A stretch of DNA of 64,000 nucleotides from Robertkochia aurantiaca (GCF_020166495.1 NZ_JAINZS010000005.1:1-64000); one strand, 5' to 3'. Counted from the first letter of the stretch, positions 15,464 to 25,202 are shown. The notes: a model not told the origin generated them from the sequence alone. Numbers and translations are program-made.

Positions 15464-16744
15464 TCAGAATTGAGCTACTTCGGTAGATCCCTTCATGGCC
15501 ACGGTGGCAGACCTGCCACAGGTGATGACCGATTGTACAGCATCAAAATAGGTAGTTCCCACGAAACTCTGATGTTTAACCGCTCTGAATCCATCTTTCT
15601 GAAGTGCAAACTCCCTTTCCTGTAATTCAGAATACCCGGCCATTCCACGATCTTTATAGGCTCGCGAAAGCTCGAACATACTGGTGTTCAGCGCATGAAA
15701 GCCGGCCAGGGTAATAAACTGAAATTTGTAACCCATGGCTGCGAGCTCTTCCCTGAAGGTCTCCATTTCAGCCACAGAAAGTTTAGCTGCCCAATTAAAT
15801 GAAGGGGAACAGTTGTATGCCAGTAATTTACCCGGATACTGTTCATGTATGGCTTCGGCAAAGGCTTTGGCCTGTGCCAGGTCCGGGGTGGAGGTTTCCA
15901 TCCATAGGAGGTCTGCGTAAGGCGCATATGACAGCCCTCTGTCGATTCCCTGCAGTATTCCGTTCCTTACATAGAAGAAACCCTCATCTGAGCGTTCGCC
16001 GGTTAAGAACTTACGATCCCGCTCATCGATATCTGAGGTCAGCAAAGAAGCTGCGTCTGCATCTGTACGGGCAATGATCAGCGTTGGTACATTCATGACA
16101 TCAGCAGCCAGTCTGGCGGCCACCAGTTTAGCGATAGCTTCTGATGTGGGTACGAGTACCTTACCACCGAGGTGACCACATTTCTTGGCTGAAGAAAGCT
16201 GATCTTCAAAGTGCACTCCGGCTGCACCGCTTTCTATCATGCCTTTCATCAGTTCAAAGGCATTTAGGTTCCCACCGAAACCCGCTTCAGCATCGGCAAC
16301 GATGGGCACCAGGTAATCCTTAATGTTTTCACGACCTTCCAGGTGTTGTATCTGATCGGCCCTCATCAGGGCATTATTGATTCGCTTCACTACCATGGGT
16401 ACGCTATTGGCAGGATAAAGGGACTGGTCAGGGTACATTTGGCCGGCAAGGTTGGCATCTGCCGCAACCTGCCAGCCGCTCAGGTATATGGCTTCGAGTC
16501 CGGCCTCAACCTCCTGAACGGCCTGGTTGCCTGAAAGTGCACCCAGACCGGCCACAAAGGGCTTTTCATTCAGTTTTCTCCAGAGGGTTTCTGCACCTCT
16601 GCGGGCCAGGGAATGTTCAACGGTTACACTTCCTCTGAGTTTCAATACGTCTTCTGCCGTATAGGGCCGTTGAATGCCTTTCCAGCGAGGATCGTTTTTC
16701 CATTGTTCGGCCAATGCCTTTACTTCTTTTTGGGTTTTCATCAT
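15464..16744 (-). CDS. aceA: Isocitrate lyase
   Basis: Cleaves isocitrate to glyoxylate and succinate, the first glyoxylate-shunt step for growth on acetate or fatty acids. At 426 residues it is the short bacterial form. The catalytic [13 protein letters not shown] is at about 187-199, with upstream [20 protein letters not shown] and downstream [12 protein letters not shown], all family hallmarks. It is the second gene of the operon, 86 bp after malate synthase. Start ATG 16742-16744 is used; the second Met is equivalent. Confidence 0.97.
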   Translation of the reverse strand: MMKTQKEVKALAEQWKNDPRWKGIQRPYTAEDVLKLRGSVTVEHSLARRGAETLWRKLNEKPFVAGLGALSGNQAVQEVEAGLEAIYLSGWQVAADANLAGQMYPDQSLYPANSVPMVVKRINNALMRADQIQHLEGRENIKDYLVPIVADAEAGFGGNLNAFELMKGMIESGAAGVHFEDQLSSAKKCGHLGGKVLVPTSEAIAKLVAARLAADVMNVPTLIIARTDADAASLLTSDIDERDRKFLTGERSDEGFFYVRNGILQGIDRGLSYAPYADLLWMETSTPDLAQAKAFAEAIHEQYPGKLLAYNCSPSFNWAAKLSVAEMETFREELAAMGYKFQFITLAGFHALNTSMFELSRAYKDRGMAGYSELQEREFALQKDGFRAVKHQSFVGTTYFDAVQSVITCGRSATVAMKGSTEVAQF

Positions 16745-16830
16745 TTAAAAATTTCGGTTAAAAATTGAATAAAGTATTCCTGTCCGCCCGAGACGGATCG
16801 ATTAAAAAAGGTGTCAAATTAATATTGGAT

Positions 16831-18429
16831 TTATGCCAGGTACCTGTAAGCCTTTAAAGTGAGAAAGTCTTTAAAACTGTTGCATAGCACCAGTTCATGA
16901 AAGATCTCGATCGCCTTTTCAAGATGATCAGCGGCAATTCCGTGTTTTGCCATATAGTGCCGAACCCTGGCGAGTTCCTTATCAAATAGCAATTGATAGC
17001 AGGCATCGTCAAAATGCTTCCCCGAATCCAGCCTTGCCGACCGATGATACCACTGCCATAACTGGGCACGGCAGATCTCGGCAGTCGCCGCATCTTCCAT
17101 CAGATTATAAAGGGCTGCTGCTCCGTTTCCGTTCAGCCAGCAAACCAGGTAAAGCAGTCCTACATTTATGTTCAGGCGAACCCCGGCCTCAGTGACAGGC
17201 CCGTCGGGCTCTTCAAGCAAATCTGCTGCGCTGATCGTACCGAATTCGACCGGTTTTTCGATCTGATTGGCATCGGGCATATGCTTATCAAATATTTTCC
17301 GGGCAACCGGCACCAAAGCCGGATGGGCTACCCAGGTTCCGTCGTGCCCGTCTGTAACCTCACGCAACTTGTCTTTTTCAACCTTGGCCAGGGCTTCCCT
17401 GTTGGCATTTTCATCACCTTTTACAGGTATTTGTGCAGCCATTCCGCCGATTGCATGTATACCCCGGTTATGACAGACCTGAATAACCCTTTTGGAATAG
17501 TTTCTCATAAAAGGGGTTTCCATAGTGATCAAAGACCGGTCAGGTACGATCCCGATCTGGTTCCTTAATTTTTTGATGTATGAGAAAATATAATCCCACC
17601 GGCCACAGTTTAAACCGACTATGTGATCCTTCAGCTCATAAATGATCTCGTCAAGCTGAAACGAGGCGGTAATGGTTTCGATAAGTACCGTGGCTTTAAT
17701 GGTTCCCGTGGGGAGCTCCAGATAATCTTCGGTAAAGTCGAAAACATCGTTCCATAGTCTTGCCTCCAGGTAATGCTCCAGTTTGGGCAGGTAGAAATAA
17801 GGACCTGTCTCTCGTTTTACCAACTCCTTCGCATTATGAAATACATACAATCCAAAATCGGTCAGGGAGGCAGAGGCCATTTCCCCATCGATAAATATAT
17901 GCCTTTCATTCAGATGCCAGCCTCTTGGTCTGACGATCAGGGTTGCGGTGTTATCATTAAGCCGGTACTTTTTACCGTTATCGGGATTTTCAAAGCTGAT
18001 CTCCCGTTTTACAGCATCGATCAGGTTCCGCTGGCCCGAGACAATATTTTCCCATGAAGGCGCAGTACTGTCTTCAAGATCTGCCATATAGCAGCTCGCG
18101 CCGGAATTCAGGGCATTGATCATCATCTTCCGGTCGGTGGGTCCGGTGATCTCAACCCTGCGGTCAAGCAGATCAGCCGGAATGTTCCCAACCCTCCATT
18201 GGGAAGAACGTATATCGGCGGTTTCAGGAGGAAATTCAGGACGTTTCCCCTCGTCAAACAACAGTTGATCGGTTTCACGCCTATGCAGTAATGAAAGCCT
18301 TTTCGGATTAAATCGGCGGTGTAAAGCTACCAGAAATGCCTGTGTCTCCTGGGTGAGCAGATCTTGACAGTTGTCTTCAGGTGCGGCAATTTCGAGCTCT
18401 TGGTTTTTGGTTGTCAGTGTTTTAAACAT
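16831..18429 (-). CDS. aceB: Malate synthase A
   Basis: Condenses glyoxylate with acetyl-CoA to malate, completing the glyoxylate shunt with AceA. The 532-residue length matches the A isoform. Visible hallmarks are GASCYMADLEDSTAPSWEN (about 109-127), IVRPRGWHLNERH (the Arg that holds the enolate), GLNCGRWDYIFSYIKKL, METPFMRNYSKRVI and DGTWVAHPALVPVA. The promoter at 18450-18481 abuts an operator palindrome, and the divergent RamB-like gene at 18549 probably regulates it. Confidence 0.97.
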   Translation of the reverse strand: MFKTLTTKNQELEIAAPEDNCQDLLTQETQAFLVALHRRFNPKRLSLLHRRETDQLLFDEGKRPEFPPETADIRSSQWRVGNIPADLLDRRVEITGPTDRKMMINALNSGASCYMADLEDSTAPSWENIVSGQRNLIDAVKREISFENPDNGKKYRLNDNTATLIVRPRGWHLNERHIFIDGEMASASLTDFGLYVFHNAKELVKRETGPYFYLPKLEHYLEARLWNDVFDFTEDYLELPTGTIKATVLIETITASFQLDEIIYELKDHIVGLNCGRWDYIFSYIKKLRNQIGIVPDRSLITMETPFMRNYSKRVIQVCHNRGIHAIGGMAAQIPVKGDENANREALAKVEKDKLREVTDGHDGTWVAHPALVPVARKIFDKHMPDANQIEKPVEFGTISAADLLEEPDGPVTEAGVRLNINVGLLYLVCWLNGNGAAALYNLMEDAATAEICRAQLWQWYHRSARLDSGKHFDDACYQLLFDKELARVRHYMAKHGIAADHLEKAIEIFHELVLCNSFKDFLTLKAYRYLA

Positions 18430-18449
18430 GTGGTTGCATTTTGTCTGTA

Positions 18450-18481
18450 CAAGAATAGAAACAAAATTTCAATAAAACAAG
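18450..18481 (-). promoter_or_regulatory. aceB-aceA promoter
   Basis: On the reverse strand CTTG (18481-18478) and TATTCTTG (18457-18450) are separated by exactly 20 bp, close to the Bacteroidota consensus. The palindrome at 18480-18493 touches the -33 element from upstream, a position compatible with either activation or repression. Confidence 0.7.
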
Positions 18482-18530
18482 CGAACGTTCGCTAAATCGA
18501 TAAAGTTCGTTAATTTTGGATATTCGCTAA
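18480..18530. promoter_or_regulatory. Operator cluster between aceB and regulator gene
   Basis: The 14-bp perfect palindrome AGCGAACGTTCGCT is at 18480-18493. Its right half-site TTCGCTAA (18488-18495) recurs as TTCGTTAA (18506-18513) and TTCGCTAA (18523-18530), same orientation, 17-18 bp apart, roughly two helical turns. The third copy lies between the -33 and -7 elements of the regulator promoter, which fits autorepression. Confidence 0.7.
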
Positions 18531-18544
18531 AGAGTTTATCTTTG
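18515..18544 (+). promoter_or_regulatory. Promoter of RamB-like regulator gene
   Basis: TTTG (18515-18518) and TATCTTTG (18537-18544) with an 18-bp spacer. The ATG follows at 18549, so the leader would be nearly absent unless transcription starts right at the codon. Two TTCGYTAA operator half-sites flank the -33 element. Confidence 0.6.
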
Positions 18545-18548
18545 GTGT

Positions 18549-20048
18549 ATGCAAATAGAAGAAGAGTACATACGGTTGATATTCGGACTAAAACTGAAGC
18601 AGCTGCGAACAGATAAAAACCTTTCATTATATGGCCTGTCAAAGCTATCAGGGCTCTCAAAGTCATATCTGAACGAGATCGAGAACGGTAAGAAATACCC
18701 CAAACAAGATAAGATCCTCATCCTTTCACGTTCACTTGGGGTCTCGTACGACGAGCTTGTATCCTTAAAACTGGATAAGAACCTGGCTCCGGTTGGAGAA
18801 ATTCTGGAATCAGGTATATTAAAGGAAATACCTCTTGAACTCTTCGGAATAGCCGAAAATGACCTGATCAGTATCATTTCAAATGCACCTACCAAGGTCA
18901 ACGCCTTTATCAGCACCATAATTGAGATTGCGCAACATTATAATGTGGGGATCGAGGGCTTTTACCTGGCCGCCCTGCGGTCATACCAGGAAGCTGAAAA
19001 CAACTTCTTCCCAGAGTTGGAAGAAGCGGCCGTACGTTTTGCAGAAGCCTATCAGGTAGACCTGTCAAAGCCGATAAAGTCTGAAGAACTGGCTGCCATA
19101 TTGCAGGAAGAATACGGTTACACCATTATGGAACAAGGTATCGCGAATGATCCCATGCTGGATAATCTGCGTTCAATCTTTGTGCCATCCAGCAAACGCC
19201 TTCTGTTGTCAACCGAAATCGATGAAACACAGAAACTCTTTATTTTCGGCAAGGAGATCGCCTACAACTTTTTAAAGCTCAGCGTACGTCCGTATACCTT
19301 CAGCTGGATCACTTACAACAGCTTTGACGAAGTACTGCATAATTTTCGTGCCTCTTACTTCTCAGGAGCCCTGGTTGTACCCCGGGATCAATTGAGTCAA
19401 AAACTGGAAAACCTGCTTCATCAGGATACGTGGAGCGATACGAACTTCCTGGAATTACTTAACGGTTTTAACGCCTCTCCTGAAACGGTTTACCAACGAC
19501 TCACCAATATTCTTCCTAATGATTTTCGATTCAGGAACCTTTTCTTTCTGCGCTTTACGCATAAAAAGGGAGATGCCCGTTACTACCTGAACAAGGAATT
19601 GCATATTACACACCAGCAGGAACCACAGGCTAACGAATATAATGAGCATTATTGCCGCAGATGGATCTCAATCAAAACTCTCCATCAAATCGAAAACCAG
19701 CCGAAAGATCACCATTTTGACTCGCAGATATCGGTATACGAAAACGGCAGCCGTTACCTGGTGCTGTCATCGGCTACCCCTGACCCCTTCAGATCAGATC
19801 ACTACAGAAGCATCAGTCTGGGCATCCTGCTTACCGACAGGGTGTTAAAGCAGTTCAAAATTCTGAATGATACCGCAAAACCTGAAATAAAGGTGGGAAT
19901 TACCTGTGAAAGCTGCAGTATCAGTGATTGTGAATTGAGGGCAGCCCCACCCCGCAGGCTTCAGAAGGTCAAGCGGCATCAGGAAACCGAAGAAAGGGTG
20001 GCGGCACTGATGAAAGCACATGCAGGCAAACCTGAGGAGAAAGCCTGA
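18549..20048 (+). CDS. RamB/ScfR-like XRE regulator of the glyoxylate shunt
   Basis: A 499-residue transcription factor. An XRE helix-turn-helix occupies about 10-64 (LKQLRTDKNLSLYGLSKLSG then LSKSYLNEIENGKKYP). The middle part carries a degenerate ImmA/IrrE-like segment (KEIAYNFLKL, lacking HExxH). The C-terminal short-chain fatty acyl-CoA regulator domain ends in a Cys cluster, TCESCSISDCELRAAPPRR (about 451-469). Actinobacterial RamB of this architecture controls aceA/aceB; divergence from aceBA and the shared operators imply the same target. The co-effector (acyl-CoA or redox) is not determinable. Confidence 0.88.
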   Translation: MQIEEEYIRLIFGLKLKQLRTDKNLSLYGLSKLSGLSKSYLNEIENGKKYPKQDKILILSRSLGVSYDELVSLKLDKNLAPVGEILESGILKEIPLELFGIAENDLISIISNAPTKVNAFISTIIEIAQHYNVGIEGFYLAALRSYQEAENNFFPELEEAAVRFAEAYQVDLSKPIKSEELAAILQEEYGYTIMEQGIANDPMLDNLRSIFVPSSKRLLLSTEIDETQKLFIFGKEIAYNFLKLSVRPYTFSWITYNSFDEVLHNFRASYFSGALVVPRDQLSQKLENLLHQDTWSDTNFLELLNGFNASPETVYQRLTNILPNDFRFRNLFFLRFTHKKGDARYYLNKELHITHQQEPQANEYNEHYCRRWISIKTLHQIENQPKDHHFDSQISVYENGSRYLVLSSATPDPFRSDHYRSISLGILLTDRVLKQFKILNDTAKPEIKVGITCESCSISDCELRAAPPRRLQKVKRHQETEERVAALMKAHAGKPEEKA

Positions 20049-20089
20049 AAACCGATATTTTTGGTAACTTAGGAGTATAGTACACCGGC

Positions 20090-21049
20090 ATGATGATCAA
20101 AACCTTTAATATCCTCCTTATTTTTCTGGTTTTTCTTTTTTCCCTCGGAGGCTGTAAAAAGCATAAAGAAGCCAGGGTGAACGGTACTGATCCCGCCGAG
20201 CTGATTGTTGAAGACCTGGTATACATCTCAGATAAGTCAGGGAGTTTCGACATCTACCGAAATACCTTGCATGGTCAGAAAGAGAGCCGCATCACCAGTG
20301 CGACTGGCTGGGAGTGGTTTCCGCAATACGTGCCGGCAAAGAACATCGTTGTCTATAATAGTATGGATACCACCGGCGTTTTCCGCACTATGGCCATGAG
20401 TCTGAAAGGTGACACTATCGTAAATTTCCCGAAGCTGAGTCTCCCCGAAATTCGAATTTCTGATGAAGGTAGATGGATCGCCTACGTACGGCAGAAGAAC
20501 AAGGATACTTCAAATATCCTGATTGCTCCTCTCTACCGGCTGGGTGACAGCCTGCAGGTAACGCATGATGAGGGCTATAACGGGCGTCCCGTTTGGTCTC
20601 CCGATTCAAAAAACCTTGCTTTTATTTCAGATCGTACGGGTACAAACGAAGTTTACCTTTTCGACATGCAAACCAAACAGGTTAGAAGGGTGACCAAAAA
20701 TAACAAAAGAGAAAAATACATGAGTTGGAGACCCGACGGGAAATTGCTGGGGGTAACCATGGAAAATGAAAGAGGCATAAATGACATTTATGTTATCGAC
20801 TTCAAGAACCAACGCACCGAAAGGCTAACCGACACCCCTTATAGTGAGGAGGAGATAAGGTGGTCTGATTCGGGAGATAAAATTGCCTATCATTCCAAAA
20901 TTGATGATCGTGACGATATCTATGTGCTGAAATTGAAATCTGACACCCTGGCCATCGATTCTATTTGGAAAGTGACCGACAGCAAGGCTTATTACGGGGA
21001 ACCGGAGTGGATCTGCACCGATTCCTGCCGAAGCAGACTTAACAAGTGA
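20090..21049 (+). CDS. TolB-like beta-propeller lipoprotein
   Basis: A 319-residue lipoprotein (lipobox LGGC, Cys22) containing PD40/WD40-like repeats: LVYISDKSGSFDIY, RPVWSPDSKNLAFISDRTGT, YMSWRPDGKLLGVTME and IRWSDSGDKIAYHSKIDD. These resemble TolB propeller blades and sugar- or peptide-interacting repeats. It is 41 bp after the RamB-like gene with an AGGAG sequence upstream, so it may be cotranscribed, but no functional link is evident. Two adjacent Met codons make the start uncertain by one residue. Confidence 0.8.
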   Translation: MMIKTFNILLIFLVFLFSLGGCKKHKEARVNGTDPAELIVEDLVYISDKSGSFDIYRNTLHGQKESRITSATGWEWFPQYVPAKNIVVYNSMDTTGVFRTMAMSLKGDTIVNFPKLSLPEIRISDEGRWIAYVRQKNKDTSNILIAPLYRLGDSLQVTHDEGYNGRPVWSPDSKNLAFISDRTGTNEVYLFDMQTKQVRRVTKNNKREKYMSWRPDGKLLGVTMENERGINDIYVIDFKNQRTERLTDTPYSEEEIRWSDSGDKIAYHSKIDDRDDIYVLKLKSDTLAIDSIWKVTDSKAYYGEPEWICTDSCRSRLNK

Positions 21050-21077
21050 AAAGCCTGTCCCCCTAAAAGGAACAGGC
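21050..21077 (-). terminator. Terminator of TlpA-like gene
   Basis: GCCTGT (21053-21058) pairs with ACAGGC (21072-21077), with further C/G-rich pairing inside. On the reverse strand the stem is followed by TTTTC, so it ends the TlpA-like transcript. Confidence 0.6.
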
Positions 21078-21104
21078 CATATTTCCCAAAAGGGTGGTAT
21101 CATT

Positions 21105-22490
21105 TCAGATATCCAGTTCTTCAAAAACCTTTCTGATCTCTTCGCTTGAAGGTCGTGGGGCATTATAATTTACAATATTTCCCTGGGGGTCGATAAGAAT
21201 GAACCTGGGAATACCTTTTATCAGGTAATCTTCCACCCATTCAGATTCCCACGCATTGTCGGCCAGCAGCTGAATCCCTCCAAGTTCTCTTTCCTTCACC
21301 ATTGTTTTCCATTTCTCATATGCATCTTCGGTATCTATCGAGACACTGACGAATTGAATGGGTTTATCATGATAATCAGCTTCCAGTTCCTTCAATGAAG
21401 GAATTTCTCGTAAACAAGGCCCGCACCAGGTAGCCCAGACGTCTATATAGACATACTTTCCTTTAAGGTCATCTAAGGAAGTGGTTCCGCCTGCATGGTT
21501 CTCGTATGCTACAAATTTCGGTGAAGGCCTTCCCTCAGAAACACGTAAGAGCGCCTCGTGATCTGCCCTGACATGCTTTTTATAAGTCTCATCAGTGGCA
21601 TACTTGTCGTAAGTCTGATAATAGCGCTCAGGGTCTCCACTAAAGCTCATGTAAATGCGGGCTGCATCATACAATAAGGCATTTTTGATTTTCTCATTCC
21701 TGTTAGCCGATACCTCCTCCAGAAATGCAATATCCTGAGCGATCGTACTGTCTTTTGCGGTTTTCTTTATCGCCAGATCCCGATAAGAAGACTCTAATAA
21801 AGACTTATAGGCAGGTGAAAATTCAAAGGCTGACTGGTCTTCCATATCCAGAGTGTCAAGGCCCCGTAAAAAGCCTTCTGACACTTCAAATTCATCTTTC
21901 TTCGTGTAGTATGGATGGTATTGAGGGTATTTTTGTATCTCACCGAGATATTCGTAGGCAAGGTTCTTTTCTTCCTTCTTCTTAAAATCGGAATCCAATT
22001 CCACGATTGCGTTCAGCTTCTCTTTCTGGGCTTCCTTTACAGCTGTGATTCTTTTGAGGAATTCATCCTCGCTTAACATATAGTGGTTGGTATCACCAAT
22101 TATTTCCTTCTGTATTTCTGACTTTTGCTGCAGGTAATTATTGATTGCAGCTCCCTTACCGGTAATTCGAAGGGTCTTTTCAAAGTCATTCATATCAACT
22201 GTAATGTCCAGGTTGGCGCCGTCAGAGAAATACAGGGGAATACGCTTTCTTCCGGCTATAAGATTTACTTTTTTTCCCGACATTTTCAGGGTATCAGAAA
22301 AGCTGCCGTCATCTTGTAAGGCAATGGTATCAGCTGGTGAATCTGCTAAGGATCGCGAAAGATCATATACCAGGAGATACGGGGCTTCGGTATGGGTGAC
22401 GTTTCCGGAAACGATCACTCCATTGGTGGGTTCCTCTGTGTTGCAGGCCATCAAGGCGATGCCACTCAGAGCCAGAATGGTTTTTTTCAT
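21105..22490 (-). CDS. TlpA-family thioredoxin lipoprotein
   Basis: A 461-residue periplasmic thiol-disulfide oxidoreductase anchored at lipobox LMAC (Cys16). The N-terminal DUF4369-like beta domain (about 20-120) is followed by a long helical linker rich in Lys and Glu (about 120-310). The C-terminal thioredoxin domain has VWATWCGPCLREIPSL (CxxC at about 353-356) and cis-Pro in GIPRFILID. The type is common in Bacteroidota; likely roles are reduction of apocytochrome or other periplasmic thiols. Transcribed convergently with the TolB-like gene, with a terminator between. Confidence 0.88.
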   Translation of the reverse strand: MKKTILALSGIALMACNTEEPTNGVIVSGNVTHTEAPYLLVYDLSRSLADSPADTIALQDDGSFSDTLKMSGKKVNLIAGRKRIPLYFSDGANLDITVDMNDFEKTLRITGKGAAINNYLQQKSEIQKEIIGDTNHYMLSEDEFLKRITAVKEAQKEKLNAIVELDSDFKKKEEKNLAYEYLGEIQKYPQYHPYYTKKDEFEVSEGFLRGLDTLDMEDQSAFEFSPAYKSLLESSYRDLAIKKTAKDSTIAQDIAFLEEVSANRNEKIKNALLYDAARIYMSFSGDPERYYQTYDKYATDETYKKHVRADHEALLRVSEGRPSPKFVAYENHAGGTTSLDDLKGKYVYIDVWATWCGPCLREIPSLKELEADYHDKPIQFVSVSIDTEDAYEKWKTMVKERELGGIQLLADNAWESEWVEDYLIKGIPRFILIDPQGNIVNYNAPRPSSEEIRKVFEELDI

Positions 22491-22667
22491 ATTTAAGGTT
22501 ACTTGGTTATATCACAGGTAAAAGTAAGAATAATTGCGAACACCTGCTGTCACCCCCTCATTTAGCGGTTCCGATCGATAATTTATCTCAGCATTTTAGA
22601 AAACTTTATATATAAAATACTCTTCCATACCCTATATTTGACCAACTTCAACATCAAAATACTACGT

Positions 22668-24230
22668 ATGAAAATTGTCATCTATGCTGCAGCCTTGCTC
22701 ACAATCGGCTGTAACAGCGCCCAGCAAAGCAGCAGTAAGAGCACTGCAGGTACAGAAGGAAAAGAGGCTTACAGGGTCTCCTACGCCAACTCTATCACAG
22801 AGGAAGAATTAAAGGAGCATTTATTCACCTATGCCTCAGATGAATTCCGTGGAAGAGAAACGGCCACGGAAGGAGAGCGTATCGCTACTGATTACCTGAG
22901 AGACTTTTATAAAGATCAAAGCATCAATCCGGGTGCAGGAGAAAACGCATATTTCCAAAAAGTGCCGCTGGTGATGAATTCAGTTCCTGAAGGAACGCTA
23001 ACCATTGAAGGAGAAACCCTGGAGCAGGGTGAGGATTTCATCATGTTTTCGGCCGTTCCCAAAAGCGAATATGAACTGGTTCATGCCGGTTACGGGATCG
23101 AAAGTTCAGAATACTCAGATTATGCCGATATGGATGTGTCAGGAAAAGTGGTAATCGTTTACGGAGGTGAACCCCGTAAGGAAGATGGCACTTATTTACT
23201 GACCGGCAACAATACCCCTTCAGACTGGTCAAACTGGCGTGAAACCCTTTCTGACCGTATAGAGATCGCGTCAGAAAAGGGCGCAGCCGGCATGATCTAT
23301 GTCGACGATGCTTACTTTAACAGGGCTTCCGGACGTTATAAATATTACCAGCAGGCAGATCACGGTGGCAGCATGCAGCTGAAAAAAGACACAGATAAAG
23401 TCGCCCTTGTTTTCATGTCAACTGAAAAGGCCACAGAGAAACTTGCTGTAGAGGCTGAAAAACCTAAAGGGGATACCGGCAAAACTTTATCATTTGACCT
23501 GAAGAATACGAACCAGGAATTGTTCGGCAACAATGTCGTCGCAGTAATTGAAGGAAGCAGCAAACCCGAAGAGTATGTGATCTTATCGGCACACCTCGAT
23601 CATGTCGGAATAAATTCAGAGGGAGAAATTCATAACGGAGCCGACGACGACGGGAGCGGAACCGTAGCCTTACTGGAAATAGCTGAAGCATTCAAAGAAG
23701 CTAAAGATGCCGGTCACGGCCCTGAAAGAACCGTTGTCTTTTTACATGTTACCGGTGAGGAAAAAGGACTTTTTGGCTCTGAGTATTATACCGATAACCC
23801 GGTATATCCACTGGAACAAACCGTAGCCAACCTGAACGTTGACATGATCGGCCGGATTGATCCTAAAAGGGATGGCGACCGTAACTATGTTTACCTGATC
23901 GGCTCTGATAAGCTCAGCTCTGACCTGCATGAACTATCTGAAGAGGTGAACGAGCGCTTTGCCAATATTACCCTTGACTACAAATACAATGCTGAAGATG
24001 ATCCGAACCGGTTTTATTACCGCAGTGATCATTACAATTTCGCCAAGCACAATATTCCCATCATTTTCTATTTCAACGGCACCCATGATGATTACCACCG
24101 CCCGAGCGACACCCCCGATAAGATCAATTACGATCTGCTTACGAACCGTGCCCGTCTGATCTTTCATACGGCCTGGGAGGTTGCCAACCGACCTGAAAGA
24201 CCGGTAGTGGATAAAGCTGTTTCGAAATAG
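22668..24230 (+). CDS. M28-family zinc aminopeptidase lipoprotein
   Basis: A 520-residue exported metallopeptidase (lipobox TIGC, Cys14). A PA domain (about 125-275) is inserted before the catalytic core. Zinc ligands are His/Asp in LSAHLDHVG (about 307), Asp in HNGADDDGSGT (about 324), Glu-Glu in TGEEKGLFG (about 361), Asp in NVDMIGR (about 390) and His in DDYHRPSD (about 475). ATG 22668 gives the signal peptide directly; TTG 22638 lies at the end of a TATATTTG -7 element (22633-22640) and is rejected. It should remove N-terminal residues from peptides in the periplasm. Confidence 0.93.
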   Translation: MKIVIYAAALLTIGCNSAQQSSSKSTAGTEGKEAYRVSYANSITEEELKEHLFTYASDEFRGRETATEGERIATDYLRDFYKDQSINPGAGENAYFQKVPLVMNSVPEGTLTIEGETLEQGEDFIMFSAVPKSEYELVHAGYGIESSEYSDYADMDVSGKVVIVYGGEPRKEDGTYLLTGNNTPSDWSNWRETLSDRIEIASEKGAAGMIYVDDAYFNRASGRYKYYQQADHGGSMQLKKDTDKVALVFMSTEKATEKLAVEAEKPKGDTGKTLSFDLKNTNQELFGNNVVAVIEGSSKPEEYVILSAHLDHVGINSEGEIHNGADDDGSGTVALLEIAEAFKEAKDAGHGPERTVVFLHVTGEEKGLFGSEYYTDNPVYPLEQTVANLNVDMIGRIDPKRDGDRNYVYLIGSDKLSSDLHELSEEVNERFANITLDYKYNAEDDPNRFYYRSDHYNFAKHNIPIIFYFNGTHDDYHRPSDTPDKINYDLLTNRARLIFHTAWEVANRPERPVVDKAVSK

Positions 24231-24256
24231 AACACGAATTTTTTAAACTTCAGTGA

Positions 24257-24282
24257 CCCCCGATAATATTCGGGGGTTTTTA
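24257..24282 (+). terminator. Terminator of M28 peptidase gene
   Basis: CCCCCGA (24257-24263) pairs with TCGGGGG (24270-24276) around a 6-base loop, followed by five T. Confidence 0.9.
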
Positions 24283-24285
24283 TTT

Positions 24286-24413
24286 GTAGTCAGGTAGTCA
24301 GGTAGTCAGGTAGTCAGGTAGTCAGGTAGTCAGGTAGTCAGGTAGTCAGGTAGTCAGGTAGTCAGGTAGTCAGGTAGTCAGGTAGTCAGGTAGTCAGGTA
24401 GTCAGGTAGTCAA
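24286..24413. repeat. Octamer tandem array GTAGTCAG, 16 copies
   Basis: Sixteen uninterrupted 8-bp units with only the final base of the last copy changed. A degenerate continuation (GTAGTCAGGTAGTCAG then AAGTCAGAAGGTCAG) recurs at 24734-24779, so the array was larger or has been interrupted. No coding frame or promoter is associated. Confidence 0.97.
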
Positions 24414-24418
24414 AAAAA

Positions 24419-24460
24419 CGTCTTTGCGAACCCCATCCAAATGGGGTGAAGCAATTTTTT
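24419..24460. repeat. Dispersed repeat relic with ACCCCAT hairpin
   Basis: The segment has the GTCTTTGCGAA...GAAGCAATTTTTT layout of a widespread class of bacterial intergenic repeats. An ACCCCAT-CCAA-ATGGGGT stem-loop lies in the middle. A second relic with GGTGAC-GAAG-GTCACC (24695-24710) lies in 24663-24727. Confidence 0.55.
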
Positions 24461-24570
24461 AGAGGAAGTCAATAAGTCAGAGGGTTAGATAATTAAAAGG
24501 ACAAGAGTTCAAATAGTACCATCACACCCCCATAACACCATACCTCCATACCTCCATAACAATAAGTCAT

Positions 24571-24610
24571 GTGAGATGGTGAGATGGTGAGATGGTGAGA
24601 TGGTGAGATG
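24571..24610. repeat. Octamer tandem array GTGAGATG, 5 copies
   Basis: Five perfect 8-bp units. The preceding 40 bases contain the related CCATACCTCCATACCTCCATAAC run. Gene-free. Confidence 0.95.
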
Positions 24611-24815
24611 GTAAAAAACCAAAATTTAATTTTGGTATACTTAATAGATTAACTATTCACTCTCATTTCGAACCTCTGGGTCATCCAAAGCTAAGGTGAC
24701 GAAGGTCACCGTAGTGAAGGATCTGCCAAATTTGTAGTCAGGTAGTCAGACGGTCAAGAAGTCAGAAGGTCAGAAGGTCATCCCGCAGCGTTTAGTTTGG
24801 ATGGGTGCCATATCC

Positions 24816-25163
24816 AATAAAGCCTTCAGCGCCATACGGCGCCGGGTCTTTTTTTGTGCCCATCACTTAGAAATGTAAGATTCCCCACCGACTCTGTTAG
24901 CTCCCTGTCGGTCGCTGAGCCAGGACTGAGCGTAAAGAAAACAGCCGGTGGCTGTTTTTAGCGAAAGGGCCAGCCGGCGCGCTGGCAAAACCTGTCAATA
25001 AAGCCTTCAGCGCCATACGGCGCCGGGTCTTTTTTTGTGCCCGTCACTTAGAAATGCATGATTGCCACCCGACTCTGTTAGCTCCCTGTCGGTCGCTGAG
25101 CCGGGAGTGGTTAACCTGCTAATAAAGCCTTCAGCGCCATACGGCGCCGGGTCTTTTTTTGTG
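24816..25163 (+). repeat. Three copies of a terminator-like element
   Basis: AATAAAGCCTTCAGCGCCAT continuing to GGGTCTTTTTTTGTGC starts at 24816, 24997 and 25121. The first two copies extend about 110 bp, sharing CACTTAGAAATG and GACTCTGTTAGCTCCCTGTC; the third is cut after about 43 bp. The inner hairpin is GGCGCC-like with a run of seven T. The same start (AATAAAGCCTTCAG) follows tRNA-His on the opposite strand. Together with the arrays above, 24231-25239 contains no gene that can be supported; a reverse-strand frame at 25007-25279 only reads through these repeats. Confidence 0.85.
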
Positions 25164-25202
25164 CTTACAGCCCCCTGAAAGCAAGCTTTCGGGGCTACGC
25201 AC

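Noticed and set aside
24286-24413. CRISPR or origin iterons
   Set aside because: Units are contiguous 8-bp copies without spacers, and no replication gene is near.
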